A stretch of DNA of 64,000 bases, taken from NCBI GenBank assembly GCA_963783945.1, contig CAWAPS010000019.1, positions 310,001 to 374,000 on the forward strand, given 5' to 3'. The notes under the pieces were generated by a model that was not told the DNA's origin, searched no databases, and saw only the letters and a list, made by a program, of their open reading frames with translations. A program made the translations under genes and the position numbers. The stretch comes from CAWAPS01 sp963783945. GTDB taxonomy: Bacteria > Actinomycetota > Acidimicrobiia > Acidimicrobiales > Palsa-688. Below, one piece after another: positions 8,930 to 17,460 of the stretch; the first letter of the stretch is position 1, and every line of letters starts with the position of its first letter.

Positions 8930-10135
8930 ATGGAGCTTCCCCGTCTGATATCGGTGGACGATCACGTGATCGAGCCGTCACATGTGTGGCAGGAAAACCT
9001 TCCGGCCCGGTATAGGGAGGCCGGCCCGACCATCGTCCGCCGGCGCGGGCTATCCGAGCATCGGGAACGGACCTGGGTGCTGGCCGAGGATGAGTCCGCC
9101 GACTGGGCCGACGTGTGGAGATACGACGGAAAGCTGTTCACCATAGAACGCAATCTCGCCGCCCTCAGCTACCCGGCGGGCGACCGACCGACCGGCGCCG
9201 CGACGTTCGATGAGATTCGACCCGGCTGCTACGAGCAGAAAGCTCGCCTCGCCGACATGGACTTGAACCATACCGAGGCATCGCTGTGCTTTCCGACTTT
9301 TCCCCGGTTCTGCGGCCAGACCTTCCTGGAGGCCAGCGACCTGGACCTCGCGGCGGCCTGCGTACGGGCTTACAACGACTGGATGATCGACGACTGGTGC
9401 GCCGGCGACGGTTACGGCCGCCTCCTGCCCCTCACCCTGATACCGCTCTGGGATGCCGAGCTTGCGGCTGCCGAGGTCAAGCGCTGCGCCACGAAAGGGG
9501 CGCACGCCATCTGCTTCACCGAGAGTCCCCCCGACCTGGGCCTGCCGAGCGTCTTCAGCGACGTCTGGGAACCTCTGTGGCGCGCCTGCGAGGAGACCGC
9601 CACAGTCGTGAACATGCACATCGGATCGGCATCGAGATTTCTGACGACGAGCCCGGATGCCCCGCCCCTTGTTTCCATCGGCCTTACCCATGAGTCAGCC
9701 GAACGAGCGTTGGTCGACTGGCTGTGCTCCGGGATCCTGGAGCGGTACCAGACGATCAAGATGGTGTTGAGCGAGGGTCAGGCAGGGTGGATCCCGTTCG
9801 TCCTAGAGCGCCTGGATAGATCGAACTCCCAATGGGGCTCTGGCGCGGGCGTGGACGGGCGCATCTCCCGGCCGCCAAGCAGCTATGTCCCTGGACGGGT
9901 CTACGCCTGTGCGTTCGAGGACAACATCGGCCTCGCCATGCGGGACCGAATCGGGATGGGCCAGATCATGTTCGAGACCGATTATCCGCACACCGACTCC
10001 ACCTGGCCCGATTCGGTGGAGGTCGCCGAGCGCATGGTGACCGCGGCCGGGCTCGACGGCGAAGAGACCCGGATGTTTCTCCGCGCCAACGCAGTCGAGT
10101 GCTACGGGCTCGAGCGCTACGGCGTTCGAGCCTGA
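8930..10135 (+). CDS. amidohydrolase-2 family TIM-barrel protein
   Basis: A 401-residue amidohydrolase-2 protein (the ACMSD/gamma-resorcylate decarboxylase superfamily). It opens with ISVDDHVIEPSHVW, where the usual H-x-H metal motif of strand 1 is D-D-H. Later landmarks are NMHIGSAS, VLSEGQAGWIPF and FETDYPHTDSTWP, the last containing the conserved metal-site Asp. Family members decarboxylate or hydrolyse aromatic acids and ring-fission products with a divalent metal. ATG 8930 was chosen; the long upstream in-frame stretch overlaps the hydrolase. It resembles the protein at 61840-63129 closely, including the YPHSDSTWP segment. Confidence 0.9.
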   Translation: MELPRLISVDDHVIEPSHVWQENLPARYREAGPTIVRRRGLSEHRERTWVLAEDESADWADVWRYDGKLFTIERNLAALSYPAGDRPTGAATFDEIRPGCYEQKARLADMDLNHTEASLCFPTFPRFCGQTFLEASDLDLAAACVRAYNDWMIDDWCAGDGYGRLLPLTLIPLWDAELAAAEVKRCATKGAHAICFTESPPDLGLPSVFSDVWEPLWRACEETATVVNMHIGSASRFLTTSPDAPPLVSIGLTHESAERALVDWLCSGILERYQTIKMVLSEGQAGWIPFVLERLDRSNSQWGSGAGVDGRISRPPSSYVPGRVYACAFEDNIGLAMRDRIGMGQIMFETDYPHTDSTWPDSVEVAERMVTAAGLDGEETRMFLRANAVECYGLERYGVRA

Positions 10136-10159
10136 ACAGAGAGGCTGAGGAGGGATTCT

Positions 10160-10354
10160 ATGCGTGTCTATGTCGACGCCAACGAGTGCCAGGGACACAC
10201 CCTCTGCAACATGATGGTCCCGCTGGTATTCAACCTGCGCGAGGAAGACGGCCACTCCTATGTGGACCACGAAGTCGTGCCGCCGGAGCTGGAGCCCACA
10301 GTTCGCCAAGCTGCCCTGGCGTGTCCCGAGGGGGCCATCAGGGTGGTCGAGTGA
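10160..10354 (+). CDS. ferredoxin, CxxHxxC type
   Basis: A 64-residue ferredoxin. Ligands visible are C10 and C16 with His at 13 (C-x-x-H-x-x-C) and C55 in ACPEGA. Replacement of the second Cys by His is typical of actinobacterial [3Fe-4S] ferredoxins that feed electrons to cytochromes P450. It has a strong GAGGAGGG site before ATG 10160. The P450 gene at 10400-11638 ends 45 nt away on the opposite strand, so a functional pairing is plausible but they are not co-transcribed. No ferredoxin reductase is visible in the window. Confidence 0.95.
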   Translation: MRVYVDANECQGHTLCNMMVPLVFNLREEDGHSYVDHEVVPPELEPTVRQAALACPEGAIRVVE

Positions 10355-10399
10355 CGAGACGAGCGCGGCGACTGAGCCGGCTACTCGCCGCCCGCCGGG

Positions 10400-11638
10400 C
10401 TACCCGAAGATCGACTGACCGGTCTTCTCGCCGGGGGTGAACCTGGCCGGGAGGGTTATCATGCCGTGGACCATCCCTATCGCGGGATAGCGCCGCACTT
10501 CCTCTTCGATGACGTCGTAGTCCGGGAGCCGGGCCAGCACAGCATCGAGAACGGCGAGAAACTGAGCCCGAGCCAGGTTGGATCCGATGCAGCGATGTAT
10601 CCCGACTCCGAAAGCCAGGTGACGATTGGGATAGCGGTCGAGGATCACGTCGTCAGGTCGCTCGAACACTTTCTCGTCCCGGTTGGCCCCGGCCCACGCA
10701 ATCAGGACCCGGTCACCTTTTTGCAGCTCGCAACCACCGAGCTCGGTAGCGGTTGTCACCGTTCGGGCCAGCGTCTGAATCGGTGTCACGAAACGGAGGA
10801 ACTCCTCGCACGCGAGCCGGCGCAACTCCGGTTCCTCGATGAGCCGCTTCCGGGCGTCCCGATCCTGGTGGAGGTACAGAAGGGCGTTGGCCATGAGCGA
10901 CGTCGTCGTGTCCACCCCGCCCTGCAGGACGAGGCTGACAATTTCGAGGACCTCGCCGTCGGAAAGCCTCTTCCCGTCGACGTCCACCCCGACCAGGAAG
11001 CTGATCAGATCCTCCTTCGGGTTCGCCCGGCACACGACTATCGCCTCGGCCAGCTTGTTCATGACATTCTGCAGGTCGACCATGGCCCGCTCACGCTCGG
11101 GAGTGTAGGGCCGCGTCCAGTTGGCCGTGTGGGCCGTTCGAGCATAGAGATCCCATTCCTCGAGTGGAAGCCCGAGGAGATCGAGGGTCATTATCGCCGG
11201 CACCGGGTTGGCCAGGTCCAGAACCAGGTCTATACGACCCGACTCGATGACATCATCGATCACTGCGTCCACCACCCGCCGCAGTTTCGGTTCGATCCGG
11301 GCAATCGCAGCAGGAGAGAACCACGGATTGAGCATGCGCCGGTAGGCGAAGAAATCGGGGGGGTCCATCTCGATGGGAACGTTTCTTATCCGGGCGCCAC
11401 CGGAAGGAATGGTTATGCCATCAAATATCGTGCCCGCCTCGTAATGGGACGAGAAGGTGGTGTCGTCCTTTACCACCTCGACGATGTGGTCGTAGTCAGA
11501 CACTACCCACATGCCGCCGTAGCTCTCGGAGTAGGCGACCGGGCACTTGGCCCGAAGGTCCTTCAGGATCCCGACACCGTTCTCGGCATAGTCGGTTGCG
11601 TGATGATCAAGCTCTACCGTTGGGCCGTGGCGCTCCAC
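10400..11638 (-). CDS. cytochrome P450
   Basis: A complete 412-residue soluble class I P450. The heme-binding loop is FGVGIHRCIG with axial Cys C350. The I-helix reads LQGGVDTTTS, with the acid-Thr pair as DT, and the K-helix E-x-x-R is EFLR. The start is GTG 11638 behind AAGGAG. It monooxygenates an unactivated carbon using electrons from a ferredoxin such as the one next door. The mycofactocin-type SDR gene lies 18 nt upstream on the same strand, which suggests that the P450 makes an alcohol the SDR oxidises (inference). Confidence 0.95.
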   Translation of the reverse strand: MERHGPTVELDHHATDYAENGVGILKDLRAKCPVAYSESYGGMWVVSDYDHIVEVVKDDTTFSSHYEAGTIFDGITIPSGGARIRNVPIEMDPPDFFAYRRMLNPWFSPAAIARIEPKLRRVVDAVIDDVIESGRIDLVLDLANPVPAIMTLDLLGLPLEEWDLYARTAHTANWTRPYTPERERAMVDLQNVMNKLAEAIVVCRANPKEDLISFLVGVDVDGKRLSDGEVLEIVSLVLQGGVDTTTSLMANALLYLHQDRDARKRLIEEPELRRLACEEFLRFVTPIQTLARTVTTATELGGCELQKGDRVLIAWAGANRDEKVFERPDDVILDRYPNRHLAFGVGIHRCIGSNLARAQFLAVLDAVLARLPDYDVIEEEVRRYPAIGMVHGMITLPARFTPGEKTGQSIFG

Positions 11639-11656
11639 GTGGATCCGCTCCTTCTG

Positions 11657-12487
11657 CTACTTGTTGCACATTCCGGCGTCGACAGGAAACGTCACCCCGG
11701 TCACGTACCGGGCGTCGTCGGAGCATAGAAATATGATGGCTCTGGACACGTCGCTCACGTCGATCAGCTCCACCGGGAGAGGATTGATGAGCCGGTTGGT
11801 CGCCTCGGCCGGAACATCCTGCATGGAGCGGACGAAGTCGTCATTGACCACCATGGGGCTGTTGACGCCGGTCGGATGCACGGTATTGCAGCGGATCCGG
11901 TGGGGAGCCAGGGAGTTGGCGTAGGCCCGCATGAGCCCGACGACGCCGTGCTTGGAGGCGGTGTAACCGAGGTAACCCGAACTCGCCCTGGTCGGACCAC
12001 CAAGGTCCTTCAGCCCCGCGGTGGAGCTGGTGATGACGATGGCGCCGCCCTGGTCCTGCTGGATCAGCTGTGGAATAGCGGCTTCGCACGTGTGAAAAAC
12101 TCCCGTCAGCATGACGCTGACGGCCTCGTAGAACGCATTGTGCTGCTGACCGTGGACGCCGAGCGTGGGCATTATCCCGGCGTTCGCCAGGACGAAGTCC
12201 AGGCGCCCGAGCTCGGCGATCCCGGCCTGCAGGACCGACTCCACCGCGTCATAGTCGCACACGTCGGCTTGCCGAGCGACAATGCGGCGCCCCGCCTTCT
12301 CCACCAGGCGGACGGTCTCCTCGAGGTCTTCCGGTGTGGCCAGGGGGTATTCGACCGAGTCCATCTGACCACAGAGATCCAGGGTGATGATATCGGCGCC
12401 CTCATCGGCCATCAGGACCGCGTGCGACCGGCCCTGGCCCCGTGCGCCTCCCGTGATGAACGCGACCTTGCCGTCGAGCCTGCCCAT
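11657..12487 (-). CDS. mycofactocin-coupled type SDR oxidoreductase
   Basis: A 276-residue SDR. TGGARGQGRSHAVLMA is the glycine loop; the insert EYPLATPEDLEETVRLVEK between strands 2 and 3 is characteristic of the mycofactocin-associated SDR group, whose members keep NAD(H) tightly bound and pass electrons to mycofactocin. ANAGIMP, ITSSTAGL and YTASK complete the active site. It is upstream of and 18 nt from the P450 on the same strand. A very similar protein is encoded at 28968-29798. No mycofactocin biosynthetic gene lies in the window, so the link is by family only. Confidence 0.92.
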   Translation of the reverse strand: MGRLDGKVAFITGGARGQGRSHAVLMADEGADIITLDLCGQMDSVEYPLATPEDLEETVRLVEKAGRRIVARQADVCDYDAVESVLQAGIAELGRLDFVLANAGIMPTLGVHGQQHNAFYEAVSVMLTGVFHTCEAAIPQLIQQDQGGAIVITSSTAGLKDLGGPTRASSGYLGYTASKHGVVGLMRAYANSLAPHRIRCNTVHPTGVNSPMVVNDDFVRSMQDVPAEATNRLINPLPVELIDVSDVSRAIIFLCSDDARYVTGVTFPVDAGMCNK

Positions 12488-12594
12488 CGCCGCCCTCCCT
12501 GGTTGTGCGCGGAAGCCCTACCATACTGCAGTGGTGAGCGGCACGGCCCACCTCGTCGGTACAGACGCAGGTCGGAATCGGTTAGGAGACTCTG

Positions 12595-13920
12595 ATGGTT
12601 CACGGGTTGAGCGAGCCGAGCAACACTGGTGTGGTCGAGACGTCGACCCCGCTGGCCGTGGTGTCAGCGGACTCGCACATCGGTCCTCGCTTGGTCGAAG
12701 ATCTTCGCCCATATTGCCCGAAGCGATACGTGGAGCGTTTTGACGAGTTTGTGGGGCGGCACAGGGCGGCCCGGGCAGGCGGGATGGAGAGCGCATTGCG
12801 CACCCAACGACCGGCTGCGGCCCGTCAGTCCGACGCCAACGCCCGGACGGCCGGGCACCACGATATGAATGCGCGTTTGCGGGACATGGATAGCGATGGG
12901 ATCGCGGCAGCAGTCATCTTCCACGGCAGCCAAAACGGTGAGCCGATACCGTGGGAGTCCAACGTGGCCCTGATTCGGGGCGATGATCCGACCCAGGAGG
13001 AGCTCGAGCTCATGGGGGTCGGACGCCACATGTACAACCGGTGGCTGGCCGACGCTTGCTCGGTGGAGCCCGAGCGCCATGCGGGATGCGCCCAGCTACC
13101 GACATGGGACATCGACGCGACCGTGAAGGAGATCGAATGGGCCCGACAGGCGGGTCTGCGTACAGTGAACTGGCCGGCCCCCCGCATCGGCGGCCTCGAA
13201 TACGACGAGCCGGACTGGGAGCCGGTCTGGTCGGCCTGCGAAGCCTTGGATATGCCGCTCACAACCCACGCCGGCGCGGTCGTACCGGGCATGTTCCGGT
13301 CCGACCCGCAGCTCTCCCGGCATCGTTGGGCTCTCATCCACCTCGAGGCCGGGGGCTGGCCGTCGCGTCGGGGAATGCACCGAATGGTGTTTTCGGGGGT
13401 CTTCCAGCGGCACCCGAACCTCAAGCTGGTGCTCACCGAGGTCGCGGGCGGCTGGTGGCCGTACACCATGCGCGAGATGGACTCCACGTATCGGGACAAC
13501 TACGCCGCGCTCAACGAGTTTCTCCCGAATCCTCCGAGCTACTACTGCCGCGCCAACGTGTACATCGGCGCCAGCTTCATCGCCCCCTTTGAGGTGGAGG
13601 AAGCGGTGCGGGAGGGGTACTCGCAAAACGTGCTGTGGGGGCAGGACTACCCCCATCCGGAGGGAGTCTGGTCCTACCGGGAGGACGGTGTCAGCGTCAC
13701 CCGGCTTCACCTGCGGAATTCGTTCTGCCCCGCCGCACCCGACGAAGCTCGCCGGATGCTTTCGGAAAACGCCACGGCGGTCTACGGACTGGACCATAAC
13801 GCCCTGCAAAGGGTGGCTGAGCGGATCAACAGCATGTCTCTCGACGAAATCGGCGTACCCATCGATTCCGAGCCGGACTCATACTCAAAGGGATTCCGAA
13901 AAATCGGTCCCTGGGCTTGA
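12595..13920 (+). CDS. amidohydrolase-2 family TIM-barrel protein
   Basis: A 441-residue amidohydrolase-2 protein. Strand 1 reads VVSADSHIGPR (D-S-H in place of H-x-H); TTHAGAV supplies the strand-5 His, and WGQDYPHPEGVW the late metal Asp. The start ATG 12595 has AGGAG at a good distance. It is likely a metal-dependent hydrolase or decarboxylase of a carboxylated or ring-fission intermediate. It is divergent from the mycofactocin-type SDR (about 107 nt between) and followed by a strong hairpin. The insertion between the first metal motif and the barrel is longer than in the other three paralogues of this window. Confidence 0.9.
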   Translation: MVHGLSEPSNTGVVETSTPLAVVSADSHIGPRLVEDLRPYCPKRYVERFDEFVGRHRAARAGGMESALRTQRPAAARQSDANARTAGHHDMNARLRDMDSDGIAAAVIFHGSQNGEPIPWESNVALIRGDDPTQEELELMGVGRHMYNRWLADACSVEPERHAGCAQLPTWDIDATVKEIEWARQAGLRTVNWPAPRIGGLEYDEPDWEPVWSACEALDMPLTTHAGAVVPGMFRSDPQLSRHRWALIHLEAGGWPSRRGMHRMVFSGVFQRHPNLKLVLTEVAGGWWPYTMREMDSTYRDNYAALNEFLPNPPSYYCRANVYIGASFIAPFEVEEAVREGYSQNVLWGQDYPHPEGVWSYREDGVSVTRLHLRNSFCPAAPDEARRMLSENATAVYGLDHNALQRVAERINSMSLDEIGVPIDSEPDSYSKGFRKIGPWA

Positions 13921-13934
13921 CGGGATGAGAGGAG

Positions 13935-13989
13935 CGGGACCGTAGCAGGTCAGTTCCCGGGGGAGGAAGAGTGACCCGCTACGGTCCCG
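13935..13989. terminator. inverted repeat, probable bidirectional terminator
   Basis: Arms of 18 nt at 13935-13952 and 13972-13989 pair with a single mismatch around a 19-nt loop. No T-tract follows on either strand. The position, 15 nt after the amidohydrolase stop and before a possible minus-strand gene, fits a transcription end. Confidence 0.5.
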
Positions 13990-14002
13990 GGGAGGCCGGC
14001 TC

Positions 14003-14146
14003 TCAGCCGCCTATAAGTAGGGCGACAGCCGAACGGGCCGATTGAGCCGCGACCCGAGCGGAGGGGGCGCCACCACGCGAAGCGGCAAATGCGGAAATCA
14101 CAGAACCGGCCACCGCATCGGGCACTCCCACGGGGCGTAGTCTCAT
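14003..14146 (-). CDS. possible small protein of 47 residues
   Basis: A short frame starting MRLRPVGVPDAVAG and ending ARSAVALLIGG, rich in Ala and Ser, with an excellent GGGGAGGAC site 7 nt before ATG 14146. I recognise no family. It has a basic start and a small hydrophobic tail but no clear signal peptide. Support comes from the ribosome binding site, the divergent position facing the hydrolase at 14264 across an operator-like sequence, and the hairpin just beyond its stop. It could still be chance coding in GC-rich DNA. Confidence 0.35.
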   Translation of the reverse strand: MRLRPVGVPDAVAGSVISAFAASRGGAPSARVAAQSARSAVALLIGG

Positions 14147-14176
14147 CGAGTCGTCCTCCCCTCCTCTACAACTCTC

Positions 14177-14206
14177 TGACACTAATGTCATCAATGTACA
14201 GTGTCA
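14177..14206. promoter_or_regulatory. operator-like inverted repeat
   Basis: TGACACTAATGTCA (14177-14190) is a near-perfect palindrome, and TGACACT is repeated inverted as AGTGTCA at 14200-14206. The site lies between the small minus-strand frame and the hydrolase, as expected for a dimeric repressor, possibly of the TetR or GntR type. No matching regulator gene is nearby. Confidence 0.45.
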
Positions 14207-14263
14207 AGAGGAAATTCGGTTGAGAGGCTGTGGGCAAACAGCCGCCAGAGAGCCAGGTGATCC

Positions 14264-14986
14264 ATGGCCGTCCAAGATCGCAGTTCCACGCCCATCGTCC
14301 TGATACATGGGGGCGGCCTGGACAGCCGCTGCTGGGAACGCCTGGCCCCCTACCTGGACGGCCAGGTGCTGGCAATCGACCTGCCGGGACGCGGCACTCA
14401 CCCGGCGCCACTCGAATCAGTGTCGTTCGCCGAGTGCGCGGCGTCGGTACGTGACGACATCGACGCCGCTGGGTTCGGGGAAGTAGTGCTCGTCGGGCAT
14501 TCTCTGGCCGGCTGCTCCATACCTGCGATGGTCGGCCTTCTCGGCGATCGCGTCCGCCACGTCGTGTTCGTTGCGTGCACCGTCCCGGAGGACGGTCGTA
14601 GCTCGCTCGATACGTTGGACCCGGAGATCCAGGCGAGGATCCGGGCGTCCGGTGAGCCGCTGACACCTCGGCCCATGGACGCGGAGATGGCGAAGATCGT
14701 GCTCGGTAACGATCTGACCGAGGAGCAGTTCTCCTGGTGCCTCGAACGACTCGTGCCGGAGGCGCCCCGCCTGACGACAGACCCGGTGGACCTATCGCCG
14801 CTGCGGACGTCAGTCGGTCGCACATGGGTGCGCACGCTTCAGGACGTCATCGTGCCGGCAGCCAAGCAGTTGCGCTTCGCCGGCAATGTCGGCAACTGCC
14901 CGGTCGTCGATGTCGACGCCGGTCACATGTGCATGGTCAGCCAACCCGCAGCGCTGGCCTCCCTGCTGAGCGCGGCAGCAGCCTGA
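14264..14986 (+). CDS. alpha/beta hydrolase
   Basis: A 240-residue alpha/beta hydrolase, complete. Oxyanion-side motif HGGG (15-18), nucleophile S80 in GHSLAG, and His in DVDAGHMCMVSQP. The overall pattern, including LPGRGTHP, resembles esterase/hydroxynitrile-lyase-like hydrolases of the same type as the protein at 23920-24630. It acts on a small ester, lactone or thioester; which one is unknown. The Shine-Dalgarno is weak. Upstream lies an inverted repeat likely to be its operator. Confidence 0.88.
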   Translation: MAVQDRSSTPIVLIHGGGLDSRCWERLAPYLDGQVLAIDLPGRGTHPAPLESVSFAECAASVRDDIDAAGFGEVVLVGHSLAGCSIPAMVGLLGDRVRHVVFVACTVPEDGRSSLDTLDPEIQARIRASGEPLTPRPMDAEMAKIVLGNDLTEEQFSWCLERLVPEAPRLTTDPVDLSPLRTSVGRTWVRTLQDVIVPAAKQLRFAGNVGNCPVVDVDAGHMCMVSQPAALASLLSAAAA

Positions 14987-15043
14987 CCGTCAACCTCAGG
15001 CACCGTTGCCCGATCCGTCGAGGGCCACAGCTCAGGAAGGTGC

Positions 15044-15790
15044 TCAGCTGGCGGTGAGGCCGTTGTCGAGGGTGTAGACGGCGCCCGTCACCGACCGGGC
15101 CTCGTCGGAGGCAAGGAAAGAGAAGAGAGCGGCAATTTCCTCTGGCTCGGCCATGCCTCGCAATCCGGCCATCCGGGTGGCAAGGTCGATATCCATATCG
15201 CTCGGGAAGGTCGTCGAACTGGCAATATTCGTGTTGGTGCCCGCCGGGGCGATGGCGTTGACCCGCAGGGGACTTTTCAGGAACTCCACGGCGAGTGACC
15301 GGGTGAGCTGGACGACACCCCCTTTGCTCATGCAGTAAACGGCTGAGTAGGGCACGCCCTGCAAGCCGGCATTGGATGCAATGTTCACGATGTTGCCGCC
15401 CGTCTCGAGAAGATGGGGGATGGCGGCCTGGGCCAGAAAGAAATATGCGTCCAGATTCACGGCCATGACCCGGCGGTACTGCTCGCGGGTCACTTTCGTG
15501 GTGTGCTCGGCCAAGTAGATGCCGGCGACGTTCCCGAGGATGTCCAGCCGGCCGAACCGATCGACGCACCGGGCTACTGCCCCGATACACGCGTCGGGGT
15601 CGCTCAGATCGGCCGTCTCGGTCGTCACGTCGCCCGCGGCCATAGCCAGGGTCTCCTGGAGCCGTTCCGGGATCACATCGACACCGAAGACCGAGGCGCC
15701 CTCCGAAGCCAAGCGCAGCGTGACCGCCCGTCCCATGCCTGATCCGGCCCCCGTCACCAGCGCTACCTTGCCATCGAATTTGTTCGACAC
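15044..15790 (-). CDS. SDR family oxidoreductase
   Basis: A classical SDR of 248 residues: TGAGSGMGRAV glycine loop, GNVAGIY in place of NNAG, NIASNAG with the catalytic Ser and YCMSK with Tyr and Lys, ending DNGLTAS. The start is GTG 15790 behind AAGGAGG. It oxidises or reduces an alcohol/ketone with NAD(P). The VAG replacement of the usual NAG motif occurs in other active SDRs. It is convergent with the hydrolase at 14264 and divergent from the SnoaL gene at 15977. Confidence 0.92.
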   Translation of the reverse strand: MSNKFDGKVALVTGAGSGMGRAVTLRLASEGASVFGVDVIPERLQETLAMAAGDVTTETADLSDPDACIGAVARCVDRFGRLDILGNVAGIYLAEHTTKVTREQYRRVMAVNLDAYFFLAQAAIPHLLETGGNIVNIASNAGLQGVPYSAVYCMSKGGVVQLTRSLAVEFLKSPLRVNAIAPAGTNTNIASSTTFPSDMDIDLATRMAGLRGMAEPEEIAALFSFLASDEARSVTGAVYTLDNGLTAS

Positions 15791-15976
15791 CGGATCCTCC
15801 TTGGGTCGCCATCCACCCCGTCCGAACCACCGCTGCTGTCCGTGGACCGATCCGACCCCTGATTACCCGGGCCATTGCATCGTGGCACGCGAATGTAACA
15901 CTTCGGCGCTCGATGGGTTCGGCTAGCGTGACGGCCCGGTCGACGATGGCCACCGACACCGCCCAGGGGAGGCGAC

Positions 15977-16468
15977 ATGGAGAGCACACAGGTCCAGCCC
16001 GATTTTGCTGCCCTCGAGGCCCGGCTGAGGCGTTTGGAGGACGAAGCGGCGATCTGCCGGCTGATCTTCAGTTGGGGGCCGGCGGCAGATACAGCAAATG
16101 GCGAGACGGCGGGGGCGCTCTGGACAGAGGACGCCGTGCTGGAGACCGAGGGGTCGGAGACCCGGGGGGCGGCCGCGGTCTTGACCATGATCAACAGCGA
16201 CCGCCAGCATTCCTTGGTCAGTCAGGGGTGCGCGCACGTGCACGGATTCCCCATCGTGCAGGTCGAGGGAGATGAGGCGACCGCCGTCAACTACTCGCGC
16301 GTATATCTCCACGCCGACGACGGTTACGAGATCTGGCGGGTCTCCGCCAACAACTGGGGGTTTCGCCGCACGGCGGACGGGTGGCGGGCGACCCGCCGTA
16401 CGGTTCACGTCATAGACGGAGGCCCGGAGGCTCAGCACCTGCTTCGCCGGGCCGCCGAAATCCGCTAG
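15977..16468 (+). CDS. SnoaL/NTF2-like protein
   Basis: A 163-residue SnoaL_4-type protein strongly similar to the one at 2828-3328: LEARLRRLEDEAAICRLIFSW, FPIVQVEGDEATAV and YEIWRVSANNWGFRR align nearly residue for residue. GGGAGG precedes ATG 15977. Likely a small-molecule isomerase, dehydratase or binding partner. The gene ends inside the convergent SDR gene, with a 4-nt overlap of the two 3' ends. Confidence 0.9.
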   Translation: MESTQVQPDFAALEARLRRLEDEAAICRLIFSWGPAADTANGETAGALWTEDAVLETEGSETRGAAAVLTMINSDRQHSLVSQGCAHVHGFPIVQVEGDEATAVNYSRVYLHADDGYEIWRVSANNWGFRRTADGWRATRRTVHVIDGGPEAQHLLRRAAEIR

Positions 16469-17322
16469 CCCTCCCGCAGCGGGATGTCGAGCATGCCGCG
16501 CCACGCCGTCACGGCCTGGTCGCGCGGCAGCGCGAGGGTGGCGGCCCCGACCTCCGCGTCGTCCGGTCGGGAGTAGCAGACCGGTCCGTCGGGAAGCTGG
16601 TCATACAGGGCGTTGGCCACCTCATCGGGGCTGCTCGGATCGAACATGCGAGCCCGAAACCGTTCGAGCGGGTCTTTGGAAGTTGCGTACGATCGGGCGG
16701 TGGCGAGGACAGCAGGATCGAGCGATTCCGAGTAGGCCAGGTAGCTCGGCGATGACATGCTGGCGACCAGCAGGGTGGTGACGTCGATGCCCGCGTCAGT
16801 GAGCTCGCTCCACAATGTCTCGCTCAGAATCCACTCGAAGGCCTTACCCGCGTTGTAGGCGGCGAAATTGACCGAGCCCGACACCGCGGCCAGTGAGTTG
16901 ACGAGGGCGATCCCGCCTCGCTGCCGGGCCGCCATCTTCCGTGCGAACATCTGGCACAACACCAGTGGGGCACTGCAATTGATGGCGACAGTCTTGAGCT
17001 GCTCCTCGATGGGCGCCTCGAGAAACCGGCCGTACACGGCGAGGGTGGCGTTGTACACGAGCAGGCCGACTTCCAGATCGTCAGTAGCATCGGCGACCAC
17101 CCGGCCGATACTCGGATCCGCCAGGTCACCCGGAATGGCGCGCACCTCCACGCCGTGGCGGGTGCTGACCTCATCGGCGGTCTGGCGAAGCAGCTCCTCG
17201 CCTCGGGCCAGCATGGCCACGTTGAGGCCCCGCGCCGCGGCGTTGTGCGACAAGGCCGCTCCAAGCCCCATCGACGCTCCAGCGATAAACGCCCACGGCC
17301 CATATTTATCTTGGAAGTCCAT
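16465..17322 (-). CDS. SDR family oxidoreductase
   Basis: A 285-residue SDR, longer than the classical 250. The glycine loop is IAGASMGLGAAL; the NNAG motif is changed to YNATL. NSLAAVSG and AAYNAGK provide Ser, Tyr and Lys. A GGGGAG site precedes ATG 17322. The pattern resembles the 17-beta-hydroxysteroid/3-ketoacyl reductase-like (DltE-type) SDRs with an extended C-terminal helix pair. It overlaps the SnoaL gene by 4 nt at the 3' ends. Confidence 0.88.
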   Translation of the reverse strand: MDFQDKYGPWAFIAGASMGLGAALSHNAAARGLNVAMLARGEELLRQTADEVSTRHGVEVRAIPGDLADPSIGRVVADATDDLEVGLLVYNATLAVYGRFLEAPIEEQLKTVAINCSAPLVLCQMFARKMAARQRGGIALVNSLAAVSGSVNFAAYNAGKAFEWILSETLWSELTDAGIDVTTLLVASMSSPSYLAYSESLDPAVLATARSYATSKDPLERFRARMFDPSSPDEVANALYDQLPDGPVCYSRPDDAEVGAATLALPRDQAVTAWRGMLDIPLREG

Positions 17323-17460
17323 TTTTCTCCCCAGGTCTCAAATCCCGACATCGGATCCTAGTAAGACCCGTGGGTGGCCGGAATCGGCGGCGGCGGTCCC
17401 CCGCTACGATGACTCTGTGGGCCAGCTCACCGGGATCAATCGCTGCGCCGAACGCTCGCC

